A stretch of DNA of 64,000 nt from Rhodobacter sp. TJ_12 (lineage in GTDB: Bacteria; Pseudomonadota; Alphaproteobacteria; Rhodobacterales; Rhodobacteraceae). Below the pieces are notes generated by a model. The model saw only the letters and a program-made list of their open reading frames with translations. It was not told the origin of the DNA and searched no databases. This document shows positions 8,989-18,724 of this stretch, one piece after another. The translations under genes and the position numbers were made by a program. The stretch covers positions 1 through 64,000 of the forward strand of contig NZ_NRRD01000020.1 of assembly GCF_020023995.1 (NCBI RefSeq), given 5' to 3'. Each line of letters opens with the position of its first letter. The stretch's first letter is position 1.

Positions 8989-9023
8989 TTGACAGGTGTG
9001 TTCAAAAAGTTCTTCATGGAACA
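8989..9023 (+). promoter_or_regulatory. candidate lsr operon promoter and LsrR operator
   Basis: A perfect TTGACA (8989-8994) is followed by an imperfect palindrome with arms TGTTC (8999-9003) and GAACA (9019-9023) where a -10 element should lie; the -10 itself is poor. Blocking of this region by LsrR would fit the divergent lsrRK/lsrG arrangement. The rest of 8852-9116 is AT-richer than its surroundings and has TGCAGG repeats at about 8915 and 8952. Confidence 0.4.
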
Positions 9024-9116
9024 AATGATCGGCATTCGAGTCCCGGGCCCTGCCCGCCGCCGATCCTCCGGCTTGCCCGGAATGAGGAGGAAGGGGCTCG
9101 CATAAGGAGGAGTGCG

Positions 9117-9434
9117 ATGTTCGTTCAGCTTGTCCACATTCGGGTCAAACCGGGCTGTGTAGATCGGTTTCTTGAGGTGTTTCGGGTCAATTTCGAGGGC
9201 ACCCGTGCCGAGCCGGGCAATTACCGGTTCGACGTGTTGCAAGACCCCGAAGACGATCATCACTTCGTCATCTATGAGGGCTTCGTGAATGAGGCGGCGG
9301 TGGACGAACATCGCAAGACCGCCCATTACGCCGAGGTCGTGAAGGGCCTTGCCGAAATTCAGATCGGTGGCCGCGAGAAACAATTCTTCCGCATGGTCAT
9401 GCCCGATCATGCTGCGGCGTTGGCCGGGGAGTAA
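9117..9434 (+). CDS. lsrG: (4S)-4-hydroxy-5-phosphonooxypentane-2,3-dione isomerase LsrG
   Basis: LsrG is a small ABM-fold cytoplasmic enzyme that isomerises phospho-AI-2 to the compound cleaved by LsrF. The 105-residue product keeps the family blocks FVQLVHIRVKPG, RFDVLQDP, FVIYE and HRKTAHYAEVV, close to E. coli LsrG (96 residues). The ATG has AGGAGG 6 bases upstream. It is first in the plus-strand lsr operon, 5 bases before the epimerase gene; in enterics lsrG is near the 3' end, so the order is rearranged. Confidence 0.93.
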   Translation: MFVQLVHIRVKPGCVDRFLEVFRVNFEGTRAEPGNYRFDVLQDPEDDHHFVIYEGFVNEAAVDEHRKTAHYAEVVKGLAEIQIGGREKQFFRMVMPDHAAALAGE

Positions 9435-9439
9435 GTCCC

Positions 9440-10174
9440 ATGGATAGCGTCGAGCGCGCTGCGCTGCGGGCCCGTGCCAAAGGCATCGGGGTCGGAATTT
9501 TTGCCGCGCCGCCACTGGCGATCGGCACGGCTCTGGAGGCGCTTGACGGCGCCGAGGTGCTGCATTTCGATATCATGGATGGTGTCTGGGTGCCGCAATT
9601 TACCGCCGGGCCGGGGTTTGTCTCTGCGCTGCGGGGGCAGGGTTTCTTGGATGTCCACCTGATGGTGGCCGCGCCGGAAAGCCAGATTTTGCCATTTGCC
9701 AAGGCTGGGGCCGATCTGATCACCGTTCATGCCGAGGCGCTGAATGCTGCGGCGGCATTGGGCGCGATCCGGACGGCCAGCGCCGATCTGGGCCGCCCGA
9801 TCCTGGCGGGGCTGGGCGTGATGCCGGGCACCGCGCTTGAGAGTTTGGCCCCGCTTTTGGCGCAAAAGCCCGATGTGATCTTGGTGCTGGCGCTTGATCC
9901 GCGCGATGGCGCGCCCGCCGATGTGCCCGCCGCCGCCGAACGGCTGGCGCAATTGCGCGCGCTTTGCGCCGAAGTTGCCGCCGATTTCACCCCGGTGATG
10001 GCGATTGACGGCGGGATCACCGCTGACAGCATCGAAGCGGCCTGCACCACGGGCGCCGATCTGGTGGTTTCGGGCTCTGCAATCTTCAAGGCGGCCGATC
10101 CCGCGGCCATGCTGGCGCAGCTGGAAGCCGCGCGCAAAGCCGGGAAAGTGGCAGCGGAGCAGACCCATGACTGA
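9440..10174 (+). CDS. lsrE: ribulose-phosphate 3-epimerase-like protein (LsrE type)
   Basis: The 244-residue TIM-barrel protein has the Rpe metal and catalytic pattern: HFDIMDG, DVHLMV, and VMAIDGGIT near the C-terminus. Salmonella carries an Rpe-like gene, lsrE, as the last gene of its lsr operon, while E. coli lacks it. Its position between lsrG and lsrA, with an 8-base overlap with lsrA, argues for a role in AI-2 or phospho-AI-2 metabolism and against housekeeping pentose phosphate work. The substrate is unproven, and a plain rpe paralogue is the alternative. Confidence 0.8.
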   Translation: MDSVERAALRARAKGIGVGIFAAPPLAIGTALEALDGAEVLHFDIMDGVWVPQFTAGPGFVSALRGQGFLDVHLMVAAPESQILPFAKAGADLITVHAEALNAAAALGAIRTASADLGRPILAGLGVMPGTALESLAPLLAQKPDVILVLALDPRDGAPADVPAAAERLAQLRALCAEVAADFTPVMAIDGGITADSIEAACTTGADLVVSGSAIFKAADPAAMLAQLEAARKAGKVAAEQTHD

Positions 10175-11663
10175 CACAGCAACCCCGCTTGTGGCGCTGC
10201 GCGGCATCTGGAAGGTGTTCGAAAGCGTCACCGTGCTGCGCGGCATCGATTTCGAGATTTTCCCCGGTCAGGTCCATGCCCTTTTGGGCGGCAATGGTTC
10301 GGGCAAATCCACCATCGTCAAGATCATCTCGGGTGCCTACACGCCGACAGCCGGCACGGTCGAGGTCGATGGCGCGCCGGTCAACTTGTGCAAACCCTCT
10401 GTCGCGCATGACAAGGGCATCTATATGGTGCCGCAAGAGCCGCATATTTTCCCCAATCTCACGGTTTTGGAAAACCTGATCATGGGGCTTTCGGGGGATC
10501 GTGCGGAAAACGCGCGCCGCGCCGAAAAAGCGGCGAAAGAAATCGGGCTTGAGGTCGATTTCTCGGCCCCGGGGGGCGAGCTTTCGATTGCCAACCAGCA
10601 ATTGGTCGAAATCGGCCGGGGCTTGTTGCGCAATGCCCATGTGCTGATCTTGGACGAACCCACCTCGTCGCTGACGCGGCGCGAAGTGGCCAGCCTTGCC
10701 GCGCAGATCAAACATCTGACGGCGCAGGGGATCGGGATTTTGTTCATCTCGCACCGGCTTAATGAGGTGCTGGATTTTTCCGACCGGGTTAGCGTGCTGC
10801 GCGACGGGCATTTTGTGCTGTCGCGTCCGGCGTCCGAGCTGACCGCCGATCAACTGGTCGAGGCGATGCTGCCCGAAGACTTCACCCCGCCCGCCGCCGA
10901 TGCGCGCCAATGCTACCGGATCGAGGGGGCGCAGCCCGTGTTGCAGGTGCGCAACCTGTCGGGCCAAGCCTTCCGCGATGTCAGCTTTGATGTCTATCCC
11001 GGTGAGGTGGTTGGGATTTCGGGCGTTGTCGGGTCTGGCCGCACCGAATTTGCCGAGGCGATCTTTGGCATCGATTCCGAGGCCACGGGCGAGGTGGTGA
11101 TTGCGGGCCAGCCCGCAACGGATCGCTCGCCGCAGATCTGCCAAGAAATGGGGCTGAGCTATGTGCCCGAAGACCGCCATGCCCATGGCATCTTTCTGGC
11201 GCTGCCCTCGGCGCAGACGATTTCGTCGGGGGTCATGTCGATGCCGCAAGGCCGCTTCATGTCCAGCGCCGAGGAAAGCAGGCTTGCCACGCGCTTTATC
11301 GAAAAGCTGCGCATCAAGCTGTCTTCGCCGATGCAATCGGCCAAGACGCTTTCGGGCGGCAACCAGCAAAAGATTGTGCTGGCCAAGACCTTGGCGCCCG
11401 AACCTCGGGTGGTGATCTTGGATGAACCGACCCGCGGGATCGACGCGCGCGCCCGCCAAGATGTCTATCGCATCATTCGCGATCTGACCGCCGATGGGGT
11501 CGGCGTCGTGGTGATTTCCTCTGAAGTGGGCGAAATCGCCGAAGTCAGCGACCGGGTGCTGATCATGAAACGCGGGCGGCTGGTGGAACTGGCCGCAGGT
11601 GTCACGGGGGTCGAGCAAATCTCGGCCGCCACCTTCGATGCGACCGGAGGCGCAGGGGCATGA
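10167..11663 (+). CDS. lsrA: AI-2 ABC transporter ATP-binding protein LsrA
   Basis: This 498-residue cytoplasmic ATPase has two tandem ABC modules of the sugar-importer type. The first has Walker A GGNGSGKST, and signature-like region ELSIANQQLVE and Walker B LILDEPTSSLT; the second has the degenerate Walker A VVGSGRTEF, intact signature LSGGNQQK and Walker B VILDEPTRGID. This asymmetry is normal for the family. The ATG at 10167 overlaps the lsrE stop. It powers LsrCD with LsrB as the receptor. Confidence 0.93.
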   Translation: MTDTATPLVALRGIWKVFESVTVLRGIDFEIFPGQVHALLGGNGSGKSTIVKIISGAYTPTAGTVEVDGAPVNLCKPSVAHDKGIYMVPQEPHIFPNLTVLENLIMGLSGDRAENARRAEKAAKEIGLEVDFSAPGGELSIANQQLVEIGRGLLRNAHVLILDEPTSSLTRREVASLAAQIKHLTAQGIGILFISHRLNEVLDFSDRVSVLRDGHFVLSRPASELTADQLVEAMLPEDFTPPAADARQCYRIEGAQPVLQVRNLSGQAFRDVSFDVYPGEVVGISGVVGSGRTEFAEAIFGIDSEATGEVVIAGQPATDRSPQICQEMGLSYVPEDRHAHGIFLALPSAQTISSGVMSMPQGRFMSSAEESRLATRFIEKLRIKLSSPMQSAKTLSGGNQQKIVLAKTLAPEPRVVILDEPTRGIDARARQDVYRIIRDLTADGVGVVVISSEVGEIAEVSDRVLIMKRGRLVELAAGVTGVEQISAATFDATGGAGA

Positions 11664-12691
11664 TGAAGATTCTCAAAAGCCGCGAGCTTCTGGTGTTGGT
11701 CCTTTTGGTGGGGATGATCCTTGCCGTGGCCACACAAAACAAGGCGGTGCTTTACCCGATCACGCTGATCAATATCGTCAACTCATCGCTGTTTTTGATG
11801 TTGATCGCGGTGGGGCAGATGTTCGTGGTGCAAACCCGCGGCATCGACGTATCGGTGGGCGCGATCGCGGGGCTATCCGCCGTGATCTTTGGTTTTGCGC
11901 TCAATGCGGGGATGCCCTTGCCATTGGCGATGATCTGCGCGCTGATCACCGGCGCGCTGGCGGGCGCGGTGAACGCAGTGGGCGTGGTCTTTATCGGCAT
12001 TCCACCGATCATCATGACCTTGGGCACTTTGGGGGCCTATCGCGGCTTCATGCGGGTGCTGACCGGGGGCAGCTGGATTGAATCGATCCCGCAAAACATC
12101 AAAAGCTTCGCGGTCACCCGCTACATGAACATTCCGCTGATGGTTTGGGCCGTGGCGGTGCTGGTGATCGTTGTTGCCGTGCTTTTGTGGCGCATCCGGG
12201 CCGCACGCAACTTCTATGCCGTGGGCGACAATGCCGATGGCGCGTACCTGCTGGGCATCAATGTGAAGGCCACGCGCTTTGCCGCCTTCACGCTTTCGGG
12301 GCTTTTTGCGGGGGCGGCGGCGATCGTCTTTGTCGGCCAGATCGGCTTTGTGCCGATGCAAACCGGCAATGGGCAAGAACTGAAAGCCATCGCGGCTGTG
12401 GTTCTGGGCGGCGTCAGCCTGATGGGCGGCACCGGCTCGGTCTGGTCGGCGGTCATCGGGGCGCTGTTCCTGACGGCCGTGGACAGCATGATGATCTTCC
12501 TGCACGTGCCGGGAAGCTGGAACAATGCGGTCGCGGGGGCGGTGCTGCTGGGGGTGGTGGTCTTTGACTACCTGATCCGCCGCACCGTGCGGAACCGGCA
12601 ACTGGCCGCCCGTGCTGCCGAAATGCGCCGCGCCGAGGCCGATCAGGACCGGGGCGCAACCTCTACCACCACGCGGGAGATGGCATCGTGA
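11660..12691 (+). CDS. lsrC: AI-2 ABC transporter permease LsrC
   Basis: The 343-residue inner-membrane permease of the BPD_transp_2 family has about ten hydrophobic segments and the typical motifs QTRGIDVSVGAIAGLSA, YAVGDNADGAYLLGI and VVLGGVSLMGGTGS. Its ATG overlaps the lsrA stop by four bases (ATGA). It pairs with LsrD to form the AI-2 channel. A charged C-terminal tail (about 310-343) extends beyond the last helix. Confidence 0.92.
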   Translation: MMKILKSRELLVLVLLVGMILAVATQNKAVLYPITLINIVNSSLFLMLIAVGQMFVVQTRGIDVSVGAIAGLSAVIFGFALNAGMPLPLAMICALITGALAGAVNAVGVVFIGIPPIIMTLGTLGAYRGFMRVLTGGSWIESIPQNIKSFAVTRYMNIPLMVWAVAVLVIVVAVLLWRIRAARNFYAVGDNADGAYLLGINVKATRFAAFTLSGLFAGAAAIVFVGQIGFVPMQTGNGQELKAIAAVVLGGVSLMGGTGSVWSAVIGALFLTAVDSMMIFLHVPGSWNNAVAGAVLLGVVVFDYLIRRTVRNRQLAARAAEMRRAEADQDRGATSTTTREMAS

Positions 12692-13740
12692 AAAGCTCTG
12701 TCTTCAAAAGCTGGGAATTCATGCTGGCCGCTGTGCTGGTGGTCGAGCTGATCGTGCTGGGCCTGATCAATCCCGCCTTCCTCAATATCGAGAACCTGCT
12801 CTTTTCCACCTCGGATTTCGTGCATGTGATCATCGCCGCCGTCGGGCTGACGCTGGTCATCATGACGGGGGGGATGGATATTTCGGGCGTGTCGGTGATG
12901 GGGCTTGCCTCGATCGTGCTGGGGCTGGCCTTCGTCGCGGGGGTGCCGATCGGCGCTTGTGTGGTGTTGGCCTTGGCCGTGGGGCTGGGGGCCGGGGCCT
13001 TCAACGGGACGGTGATCGCGAAAACGGATGTGAACCCGCTCGTTATCACGCTGGCCATGCTCTTCCTCTATGCCGGGGTGGCCTCGGGTCTGCCGACGCT
13101 TCTTGATATGATGGGCTTCGCCGTGGCCGGTGCCGGGGGCTTTGAGGCCTATCAATACGAGGGCATCTCGGGCCTGCCGAAAAGCTTTACCTGGATTGGC
13201 ACGGGGGCTGTGGGCTGGGTGCCAGTGCCGTTGATCATCACCGTGGTGATTGCGGCAGGGGCGACTTACCTCATGCACCGCACCCGCTTTGGCCGGTTCC
13301 TGAAGCTGATCGGCGTCAGTGCCGAGGTGGCGCGCTTTACCGGGGTGCCGGTCACGCGCACGCTGGTCACCGTCTATGCGCTTAACGGTTTTGCGGCGGC
13401 GGTCGCGGGGCTGGTGCTGACGGCTTACTTCACCTCGGCGCGCTCTGACCTTGGGGCCGAGGCGCTTTTGAACATCATCACCGCCGTGGTTCTGGGCGGC
13501 TCGTCGATCTACGGCGGGCAGGGCTCGGTGCTGGGCACCTTCCTTGCGGGGCTGGTGCTGGGCTTCTTGCGGCAAGGTCTGCTGGCGCTGGGCATCAGTT
13601 CGGATGTGGTGCCGGTGATCGTGGGCGCGCTGTTGATCGGCTCTGTCGCGCTGAAAATCGGCATGGGGGTGCTGGGCACCCGCCGCGCCAACCGCCGCGC
13701 CTATGAAACCGAGCGCGCGGCGGTCGGAGGGAATGGCTGA
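12688..13740 (+). CDS. lsrD: AI-2 ABC transporter permease LsrD
   Basis: This is the second 350-residue BPD_transp_2 permease, with [16 protein letters not shown] near the N-terminus and [19 protein letters not shown] near the C-terminus. It starts with GTG overlapping the lsrC stop by four bases, implying coupled translation. With LsrC it forms the membrane part of the AI-2 importer. Which paralogue corresponds to enteric LsrC or LsrD is assigned by gene order only. Confidence 0.9.
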   Translation: MKSSVFKSWEFMLAAVLVVELIVLGLINPAFLNIENLLFSTSDFVHVIIAAVGLTLVIMTGGMDISGVSVMGLASIVLGLAFVAGVPIGACVVLALAVGLGAGAFNGTVIAKTDVNPLVITLAMLFLYAGVASGLPTLLDMMGFAVAGAGGFEAYQYEGISGLPKSFTWIGTGAVGWVPVPLIITVVIAAGATYLMHRTRFGRFLKLIGVSAEVARFTGVPVTRTLVTVYALNGFAAAVAGLVLTAYFTSARSDLGAEALLNIITAVVLGGSSIYGGQGSVLGTFLAGLVLGFLRQGLLALGISSDVVPVIVGALLIGSVALKIGMGVLGTRRANRRAYETERAAVGGNG

Positions 13741-13757
13741 CGCCCGTGGTGGGCGTC
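13739..13757 (+). promoter_or_regulatory. small hairpin between lsrD and lsrB
   Basis: GACGCCC and GGGCGTC flank a 5-base loop and begin at the lsrD stop. With no T run it may be an mRNA processing or stability element at the 5' side of lsrB. Confidence 0.4.
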
Positions 13758-13820
13758 GCTTATGAGGCCGGGGCACGCGCGGCGTGCGCCGGTAGGGAAG
13801 AACCAAGTGGAGGAACTACC

Positions 13821-14855
13821 ATGACTTTCGGACGTATCGTGACAGGGCTTGCCTTAGCCTCGCTCACCACGGCGCTTACCACGCTTTCGGCCAGCGCTGA
13901 TGAGGCGCGCGTCGCCTTCATCCCGAAACTGACCGGCGTCGGCTTCTTCGAAAGCGGTGGCAAGGGCGCGCTGGAAATGGGCGAGCAACTCGGCATCGAT
14001 GTCAAATACGACGGGCCGAGCGAAGCCTCGGTCTCGGGACAGGTTGAATTCATCAACAACTTCGTCAACCAAGGCTATAACGCGATCGCGATTTCCTCGC
14101 TCTCGCCCGAAGGTCTGTGTGAATCGCTCAAACGGGCAATGGACAAGGGCGTGGAAGTGCTGACCTGGGACAGCGATGTGAGCCCGGAATGCCGCAGCTA
14201 TTACATCAACCAAGGCACGCCCGAACTGCTGGGGGCGCTTTTGGTGCAGATGACGGCCGATCAGATGGAAGATCCGACCGCGCCGCAAAAGGTGGCTTTC
14301 CACTATTCCTCGCCGACCGTGACGGACCAAAACCAATGGGCCGAAGAAGCCAAGGCGCTGATTGCGAAAGACTATCCGAGCTGGGAAATCGTTGCGACCG
14401 AGTTTTCCAACCAAGATGCGCAAAAAGCCGTGCAGGTGCCGACCGCGCTCTATCAGACCTATCCCGATCTTGACGCGATCATCTGCCCCGATGCCAATGC
14501 GCTTCCGGGCTCGGCGCAGGCGGCTGAAAACCTTGGTGTGAACGGCAAGATCATCGTCACCGGTTTCTCGACGCCGAACACGATGCGCCAATATGTGAAA
14601 TCGGGCACGGTCGAACAATTCGGCCTGTGGGATGTGGTGATGCAAGGCAAGTTGGCGGTCTATATCGCCGATCAACTGGTCAATGGCGCGGAATGGGAAA
14701 AAGGCGACACGCTGGATGTTCCCGGCGTCGGCACCGTCGAAATCAGCCCGAACTCTGCGCAAGGCTATGATTATGAAGCCGAAAACAACGGCATCATCTT
14801 GCTGCCCGAACGCACCGTCTTCACCGCCGAAAATATCGACGACTACGATTTCTAA
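13821..14855 (+). CDS. lsrB: AI-2 periplasmic binding protein LsrB
   Basis: This periplasmic receptor delivers R-THMF (an AI-2 form) to LsrACD. The 344-residue precursor has a signal peptide ending near SASADEA. All six ligand-contacting positions known from Salmonella LsrB appear: K36 in [11 protein letters not shown], the aspartate in TWDSD (117), D169-Q170 in TDQNQW, and P223 and A225 in CPDANA. True AI-2 binding is therefore likely, not generic sugar binding. The ATG has GGAGG 7 bases upstream, and hairpins lie on both sides of the gene. Confidence 0.96.
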   Translation: MTFGRIVTGLALASLTTALTTLSASADEARVAFIPKLTGVGFFESGGKGALEMGEQLGIDVKYDGPSEASVSGQVEFINNFVNQGYNAIAISSLSPEGLCESLKRAMDKGVEVLTWDSDVSPECRSYYINQGTPELLGALLVQMTADQMEDPTAPQKVAFHYSSPTVTDQNQWAEEAKALIAKDYPSWEIVATEFSNQDAQKAVQVPTALYQTYPDLDAIICPDANALPGSAQAAENLGVNGKIIVTGFSTPNTMRQYVKSGTVEQFGLWDVVMQGKLAVYIADQLVNGAEWEKGDTLDVPGVGTVEISPNSAQGYDYEAENNGIILLPERTVFTAENIDDYDF

Positions 14856-14906
14856 GGCGTGTGCAGCCACCCGCCGCTCCCCCTGAGGGCGGGCCAAGAT
14901 CAAGAC

Positions 14907-14928
14907 GACCGGCGCTTCGGCGCCGGTC
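14907..14928 (+). promoter_or_regulatory. hairpin between lsrB and lsrF
   Basis: A 9-bp perfect stem, GACCGGCGC-TTCG-GCGCCGGTC, with a UUCG tetraloop and no T run. It probably protects the lsrB message or damps read-through into lsrF. Confidence 0.6.
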
Positions 14929-14982
14929 CCAATGCGCCAATAAAGCGGCGCCACGATACGGGCGCCAATGAAAGGACCTCCC

Positions 14983-15861
14983 ATGGCCGATCTCGACGAC
15001 ATCAAGGAAGGCAAGGATTTCGGGCTCGACCAGCCTGCCGACTTGCAAGGCTTTTACCTCAAAGGGGCCGCGCATTACGATTGGGGGATGAAGAACCGGC
15101 TGAGCCGCATCTTCAACCCGAAAACCGGTCGCACCGTGATGCTGGCCTTTGACCATGGCTATTTCCAAGGCCCGGCCACGGGGCTGGAGCGGATGGACCT
15201 CAACATCCTGCCCTTGGCGGATTACGCCGATGTGCTGATGTGCACGCGCGGCGCCTTGCGCTCGACCATTCCGCCGACCAACACCAAACCGGTGGCGTTG
15301 CGTTGCTCGGGCGGGAACTCGATCCTAACCGAACTGTCGAATGAAACGGTTGCGGTGGAAATCGAAGATGCGATCCGGCTGGGCGCCTGTGCGATGGCCG
15401 CGCAGGTCTATATCGGCTCGGAATACGAGCATAAATCGATCACCAATGTGCTGAAGCTGATCGACACCGGCACCCGTTACGGCATCCCGACCTTGGCGGT
15501 GACGGGCGTGGGCAAAGATATGGCGCGCGACGCGCGGTATTTTGGCTTGGCCACCCGGATCGCCGCGGAATTGGGCGCGCATTACGTCAAGACCTATTTC
15601 GTGGAAGAAGGGTTCGAGAAAGTGGCCGCCGGTTGCCCGGTGCCGCTGGTGATTGCCGGCGGCAAGAAGCTGCCCGAGCTTGAAGCGCTTGAAATGGCGT
15701 ATAAAGCCATCGACCAAGGCGCGGCGGGCGTGGATATGGGGCGCAATATCTTCCAGTCGGACGCGCCGATTGCGATGATCCAGGCGGTCAACAAGGTGGT
15801 GCATGAAAACGCCACCGCCAAGGAAGCCTATCAACTCTTCCTCGATCTGAAAAACGCCTGA
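14983..15861 (+). CDS. lsrF: 3-hydroxy-5-phosphonooxypentane-2,4-dione thiolase LsrF
   Basis: LsrF is a class I aldolase-fold enzyme that transfers the acetyl group of the LsrG product to CoA, giving DHAP and acetyl-CoA. The 292-residue product shows the LsrF blocks [47 protein letters not shown] (with the Schiff-base lysine) and VIAGGKKLP. The ATG at 14983 is preferred because AAAGGA lies just before it and the product begins like the family. It is the last gene of the lsr operon and is followed by a terminator. Confidence 0.95.
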   Translation: MADLDDIKEGKDFGLDQPADLQGFYLKGAAHYDWGMKNRLSRIFNPKTGRTVMLAFDHGYFQGPATGLERMDLNILPLADYADVLMCTRGALRSTIPPTNTKPVALRCSGGNSILTELSNETVAVEIEDAIRLGACAMAAQVYIGSEYEHKSITNVLKLIDTGTRYGIPTLAVTGVGKDMARDARYFGLATRIAAELGAHYVKTYFVEEGFEKVAAGCPVPLVIAGGKKLPELEALEMAYKAIDQGAAGVDMGRNIFQSDAPIAMIQAVNKVVHENATAKEAYQLFLDLKNA

Positions 15862-15903
15862 GCCTTTCCTCACGGAACGGACCCCTCCCACCTACTCAGG
15901 CGG

Positions 15904-15934
15904 TGCGCCCCGGCCTCGGTCGGGGCGCATTTTT
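15904..15934 (+). terminator. Rho-independent terminator of the lsr operon
   Basis: TGCGCCCCG and CGGGGCGCA form a 9-bp stem, followed by five T residues, about 45 bases after lsrF. Confidence 0.9.
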
Positions 15935-15953
15935 GTGCGAATTCTGCCGCGTG

Positions 15954-18599
15954 TCAGGCTGTTTTAAGCGCGTGATTTTGGAGGATCCAATTCGCCAGAT
16001 CGGCCTCGGCCATCGGGCGGGCGAAATAAAAGCCTTGCAGACAGTCGCAGCCGTGCCGGGCAAGCACGCGGGCCTGTTCGGGGCCTTCGACCCCCTCGGC
16101 GGTCAGCCCGATGTTCAGCGCACCGCCAATATTGCAGATCGCTTCCACCACCGGGTCAATCGCCTCGGGCGTGGGGCCGCCCTGCGTGATCAAGGAGCGG
16201 TCGATCTTCAGCCGGTCGGGCCGGATGCGTTGCAAGGTCGCCAACGAGGTGCGCCCGCGGCCGAAATCATCGATCTCGATCGCGATTCCCATCGCGCGCA
16301 GCCGCGCCAGAACCTCTAGCAGGCTGTCGGTGATTTCGTCGTAATCGAGCGTTTCGAGCAATTCGAAAGACAGCGCACAGGGCAGCGGGTGCAGGTCCAC
16401 CAGATCGTCGAACAGATCTGGCTGCATCAGCCGCTGCAAATCCACATTGACCGAGATTCGCGGCAGATCCAGCCCCCGCGCGACCAGCCGATGCGCCGCT
16501 TCGATGCTTTTGCGCAACACCAGCGCATCGATACGCCCCATAAGCCCCATTTCGCGTGCCACCGGCAAGAATGTATCGGGGCGGATCATGCCATCTTCTG
16601 GATCGCGCCAGCGCACCAGCGCCTCCACCCCCATCAGTTCATGGCTTATGGCACTGACCTGCGGCTGGAAATGCACCTCCAGCCGGTCCCGGCGCAGGGC
16701 ATCAACCAGCTTGTCGGCAATGCGCTTGGTTTCTTCGACCCGAAGCCGCAATTCGGGGGAAAAGGGCACGATCCGGTCACGCCCGGCATTTTTCGCGCCG
16801 TAAAGCGCGATATCGGCATTTTGCACCATGGATTCGGCCGCTTCGGCGCTGTGACAGCTCAGCCCGATCGAGACGCTGAACCACAATTTGCGCCCGCCGT
16901 AATCCACCGGCTCGCGGCAGGCCTTCAGAAACTGCTCGGCGCAGGCCTGCGCCAGACGCGCCGCCCGTGGCCCTTGCAAGAACACCGCGAATTCGTCGCC
17001 GCCCATGCGGGCCACCTTGGCGCCGGGTGGGGCGGCCTCGGCCAAAAGCCGCGCCACGGTGGACAGAAGGTGGTCACCTGCAGGGTGGCCAAACACATCG
17101 TTGATCGCCTTGAACCGGTCGACATCGATATGCAGATAGGCCATCGGCGTTTGCGGATCGGCGGTTTGCAGGCAGCGTTGCAGGTGATCGTCCATGCCGC
17201 GCCGGTTGGCCAGACCGGTCAGCGGATCATGCAGCGCATCATGGGCAATGCGGGCCCGTGCCGCTTCGGCCTCGGCGCGGGCAAGCTGCAATTCGTGTTC
17301 GCGTGCCACCCGCTCGGAAATGTCGTAATTGACGCCGATCGCCCGCACCGGCTTGCGGTTGCGATCGCGAAACAGCCGCGCATGGGTGGCCATCACCCGG
17401 ATTTCGCCCGCCGGGGTCACGATCCGAAATTCGTTGGACAAATCGTTGCCGCGTTGCATCGCATCTCGAAAGGCGGATACGGCCTGCTCTCGATCTTCGG
17501 GGTGGACCATGCGCAGCCAATGCGCATGGGTCCCCGAAAAGCTGCCCGGCGCCAGCCCGTACAACCGATGCATCGTTTCGTCCCACACTTCGTGATTGTT
17601 GACGATGTCGTAATCCCAGACCCCGATGCCGCCGGCGGTGGTGGCCAGCCGCAACCGTTCGCCCAAAAAGCGCGCCCGCTCGGCCTCGGTACGGGCGGCA
17701 TTGGCCCAACGCACAAGGCTTAGACCCGCCAAGGCCAAAAACGCTGCCCCCAAAAAGACGCCAAACCCACCCCGCACAGCCACATTGCGCGCTTGGGCCT
17801 GTAGCGCCGCGTGACGGCGCAACACCAAGACATCAAACAGGCCCGAAGGGCTTTCGCTTAGCGTCGCGACCGCTTCGGGCAGGTCAAATCGCAATGTGCC
17901 GGGTTGGGGGGCGCTGCTTTGTGGCGGGCGCTGCGCGATCGCGGCTTCCACCGCCGTCAACAGCGGCGGCGCGCCTTGCGGCCCCGGCAGCGCAACAAAG
18001 CGCCCATCCGTGTGCAGGCGCAGATAGATTTGCACATCTTTTGCCGCGAAAGGTCTGTAAAGATGGCTGAAATAGTCTTCCTGCGCGACCACGGCGACAA
18101 CCCCGCCAAAGCGCCCATCGGCGGTGGAAATGGGTAGGCTGACGGGCAGCGACCAGGTTTGATCTACGCGGGCGCGCAGCGGCGCGTTGATATAAAGCCC
18201 CTGCCACGTGCCATCGCGATGCCGGGTGAAATAGGGCCTGTCGGAAAGGTCCAGCCCGACCGGCGTCCCATTCTTGTAATGCCCATCGACCACATGACCG
18301 GTGGAATCGATGATCAGCACCGCCGCAATGCCAACGTTTTCATCGGTGACGGTCTGGATCGCATCATCGCCGGAATGCACAAGATCGTCGGCACTAACGG
18401 CTTCGGCCACCGTTTCCGCCGAGAGCCGCATGGAGCGAACCAGCAGATCCATGTGATCTGCGGCCAAAGCGCTATTGTCCACCAGTGCCTTGGTCGCTTG
18501 CGACCAAGCCCGATGATATTGAAGCACCCCATACCCTGCTCCGAGAACACTCGCAAAACCAAGAACAAGCAAGATGCCGGTGAAAGATCGAAAGGTCAT
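15954..18599 (-). CDS. membrane sensor PAS-GGDEF-EAL protein
   Basis: The 881-residue protein has an N-terminal membrane helix, a periplasmic Cache-like sensor of about 250 residues (GIAAVLIIDSTGHVVDGHYKNG), a second helix (about 275-295), a PAS domain with PAC segment (about 320-440), GGDEF (about 460-620) and EAL (about 640-880). GGDEF is intact (RMGGDEF), as are key EAL residues (VEALVRW, FELLET, IDDFG, LKID, AEGVE), so it could make or break c-di-GMP. The ATG at 18599 is preferred to a TTG 12 bases upstream; neither has a strong ribosome site. It lies convergent to the lsr operon and downstream of the patatin gene, 125 bases away. Confidence 0.93.
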   Translation of the reverse strand: MTFRSFTGILLVLGFASVLGAGYGVLQYHRAWSQATKALVDNSALAADHMDLLVRSMRLSAETVAEAVSADDLVHSGDDAIQTVTDENVGIAAVLIIDSTGHVVDGHYKNGTPVGLDLSDRPYFTRHRDGTWQGLYINAPLRARVDQTWSLPVSLPISTADGRFGGVVAVVAQEDYFSHLYRPFAAKDVQIYLRLHTDGRFVALPGPQGAPPLLTAVEAAIAQRPPQSSAPQPGTLRFDLPEAVATLSESPSGLFDVLVLRRHAALQAQARNVAVRGGFGVFLGAAFLALAGLSLVRWANAARTEAERARFLGERLRLATTAGGIGVWDYDIVNNHEVWDETMHRLYGLAPGSFSGTHAHWLRMVHPEDREQAVSAFRDAMQRGNDLSNEFRIVTPAGEIRVMATHARLFRDRNRKPVRAIGVNYDISERVAREHELQLARAEAEAARARIAHDALHDPLTGLANRRGMDDHLQRCLQTADPQTPMAYLHIDVDRFKAINDVFGHPAGDHLLSTVARLLAEAAPPGAKVARMGGDEFAVFLQGPRAARLAQACAEQFLKACREPVDYGGRKLWFSVSIGLSCHSAEAAESMVQNADIALYGAKNAGRDRIVPFSPELRLRVEETKRIADKLVDALRRDRLEVHFQPQVSAISHELMGVEALVRWRDPEDGMIRPDTFLPVAREMGLMGRIDALVLRKSIEAAHRLVARGLDLPRISVNVDLQRLMQPDLFDDLVDLHPLPCALSFELLETLDYDEITDSLLEVLARLRAMGIAIEIDDFGRGRTSLATLQRIRPDRLKIDRSLITQGGPTPEAIDPVVEAICNIGGALNIGLTAEGVEGPEQARVLARHGCDCLQGFYFARPMAEADLANWILQNHALKTA

Positions 18600-18724
18600 T
18601 TCGCACCGCAAATTGTAACACCCAAAGATAGGAAGCAGAGGGTTAACGGAAGCTTAACAAGATCCGGCCGCGCCCAAAGGCCCGGCCGGCTATTTGCATC
18701 TCAGCACGCGTGGGCCGGATGAGA

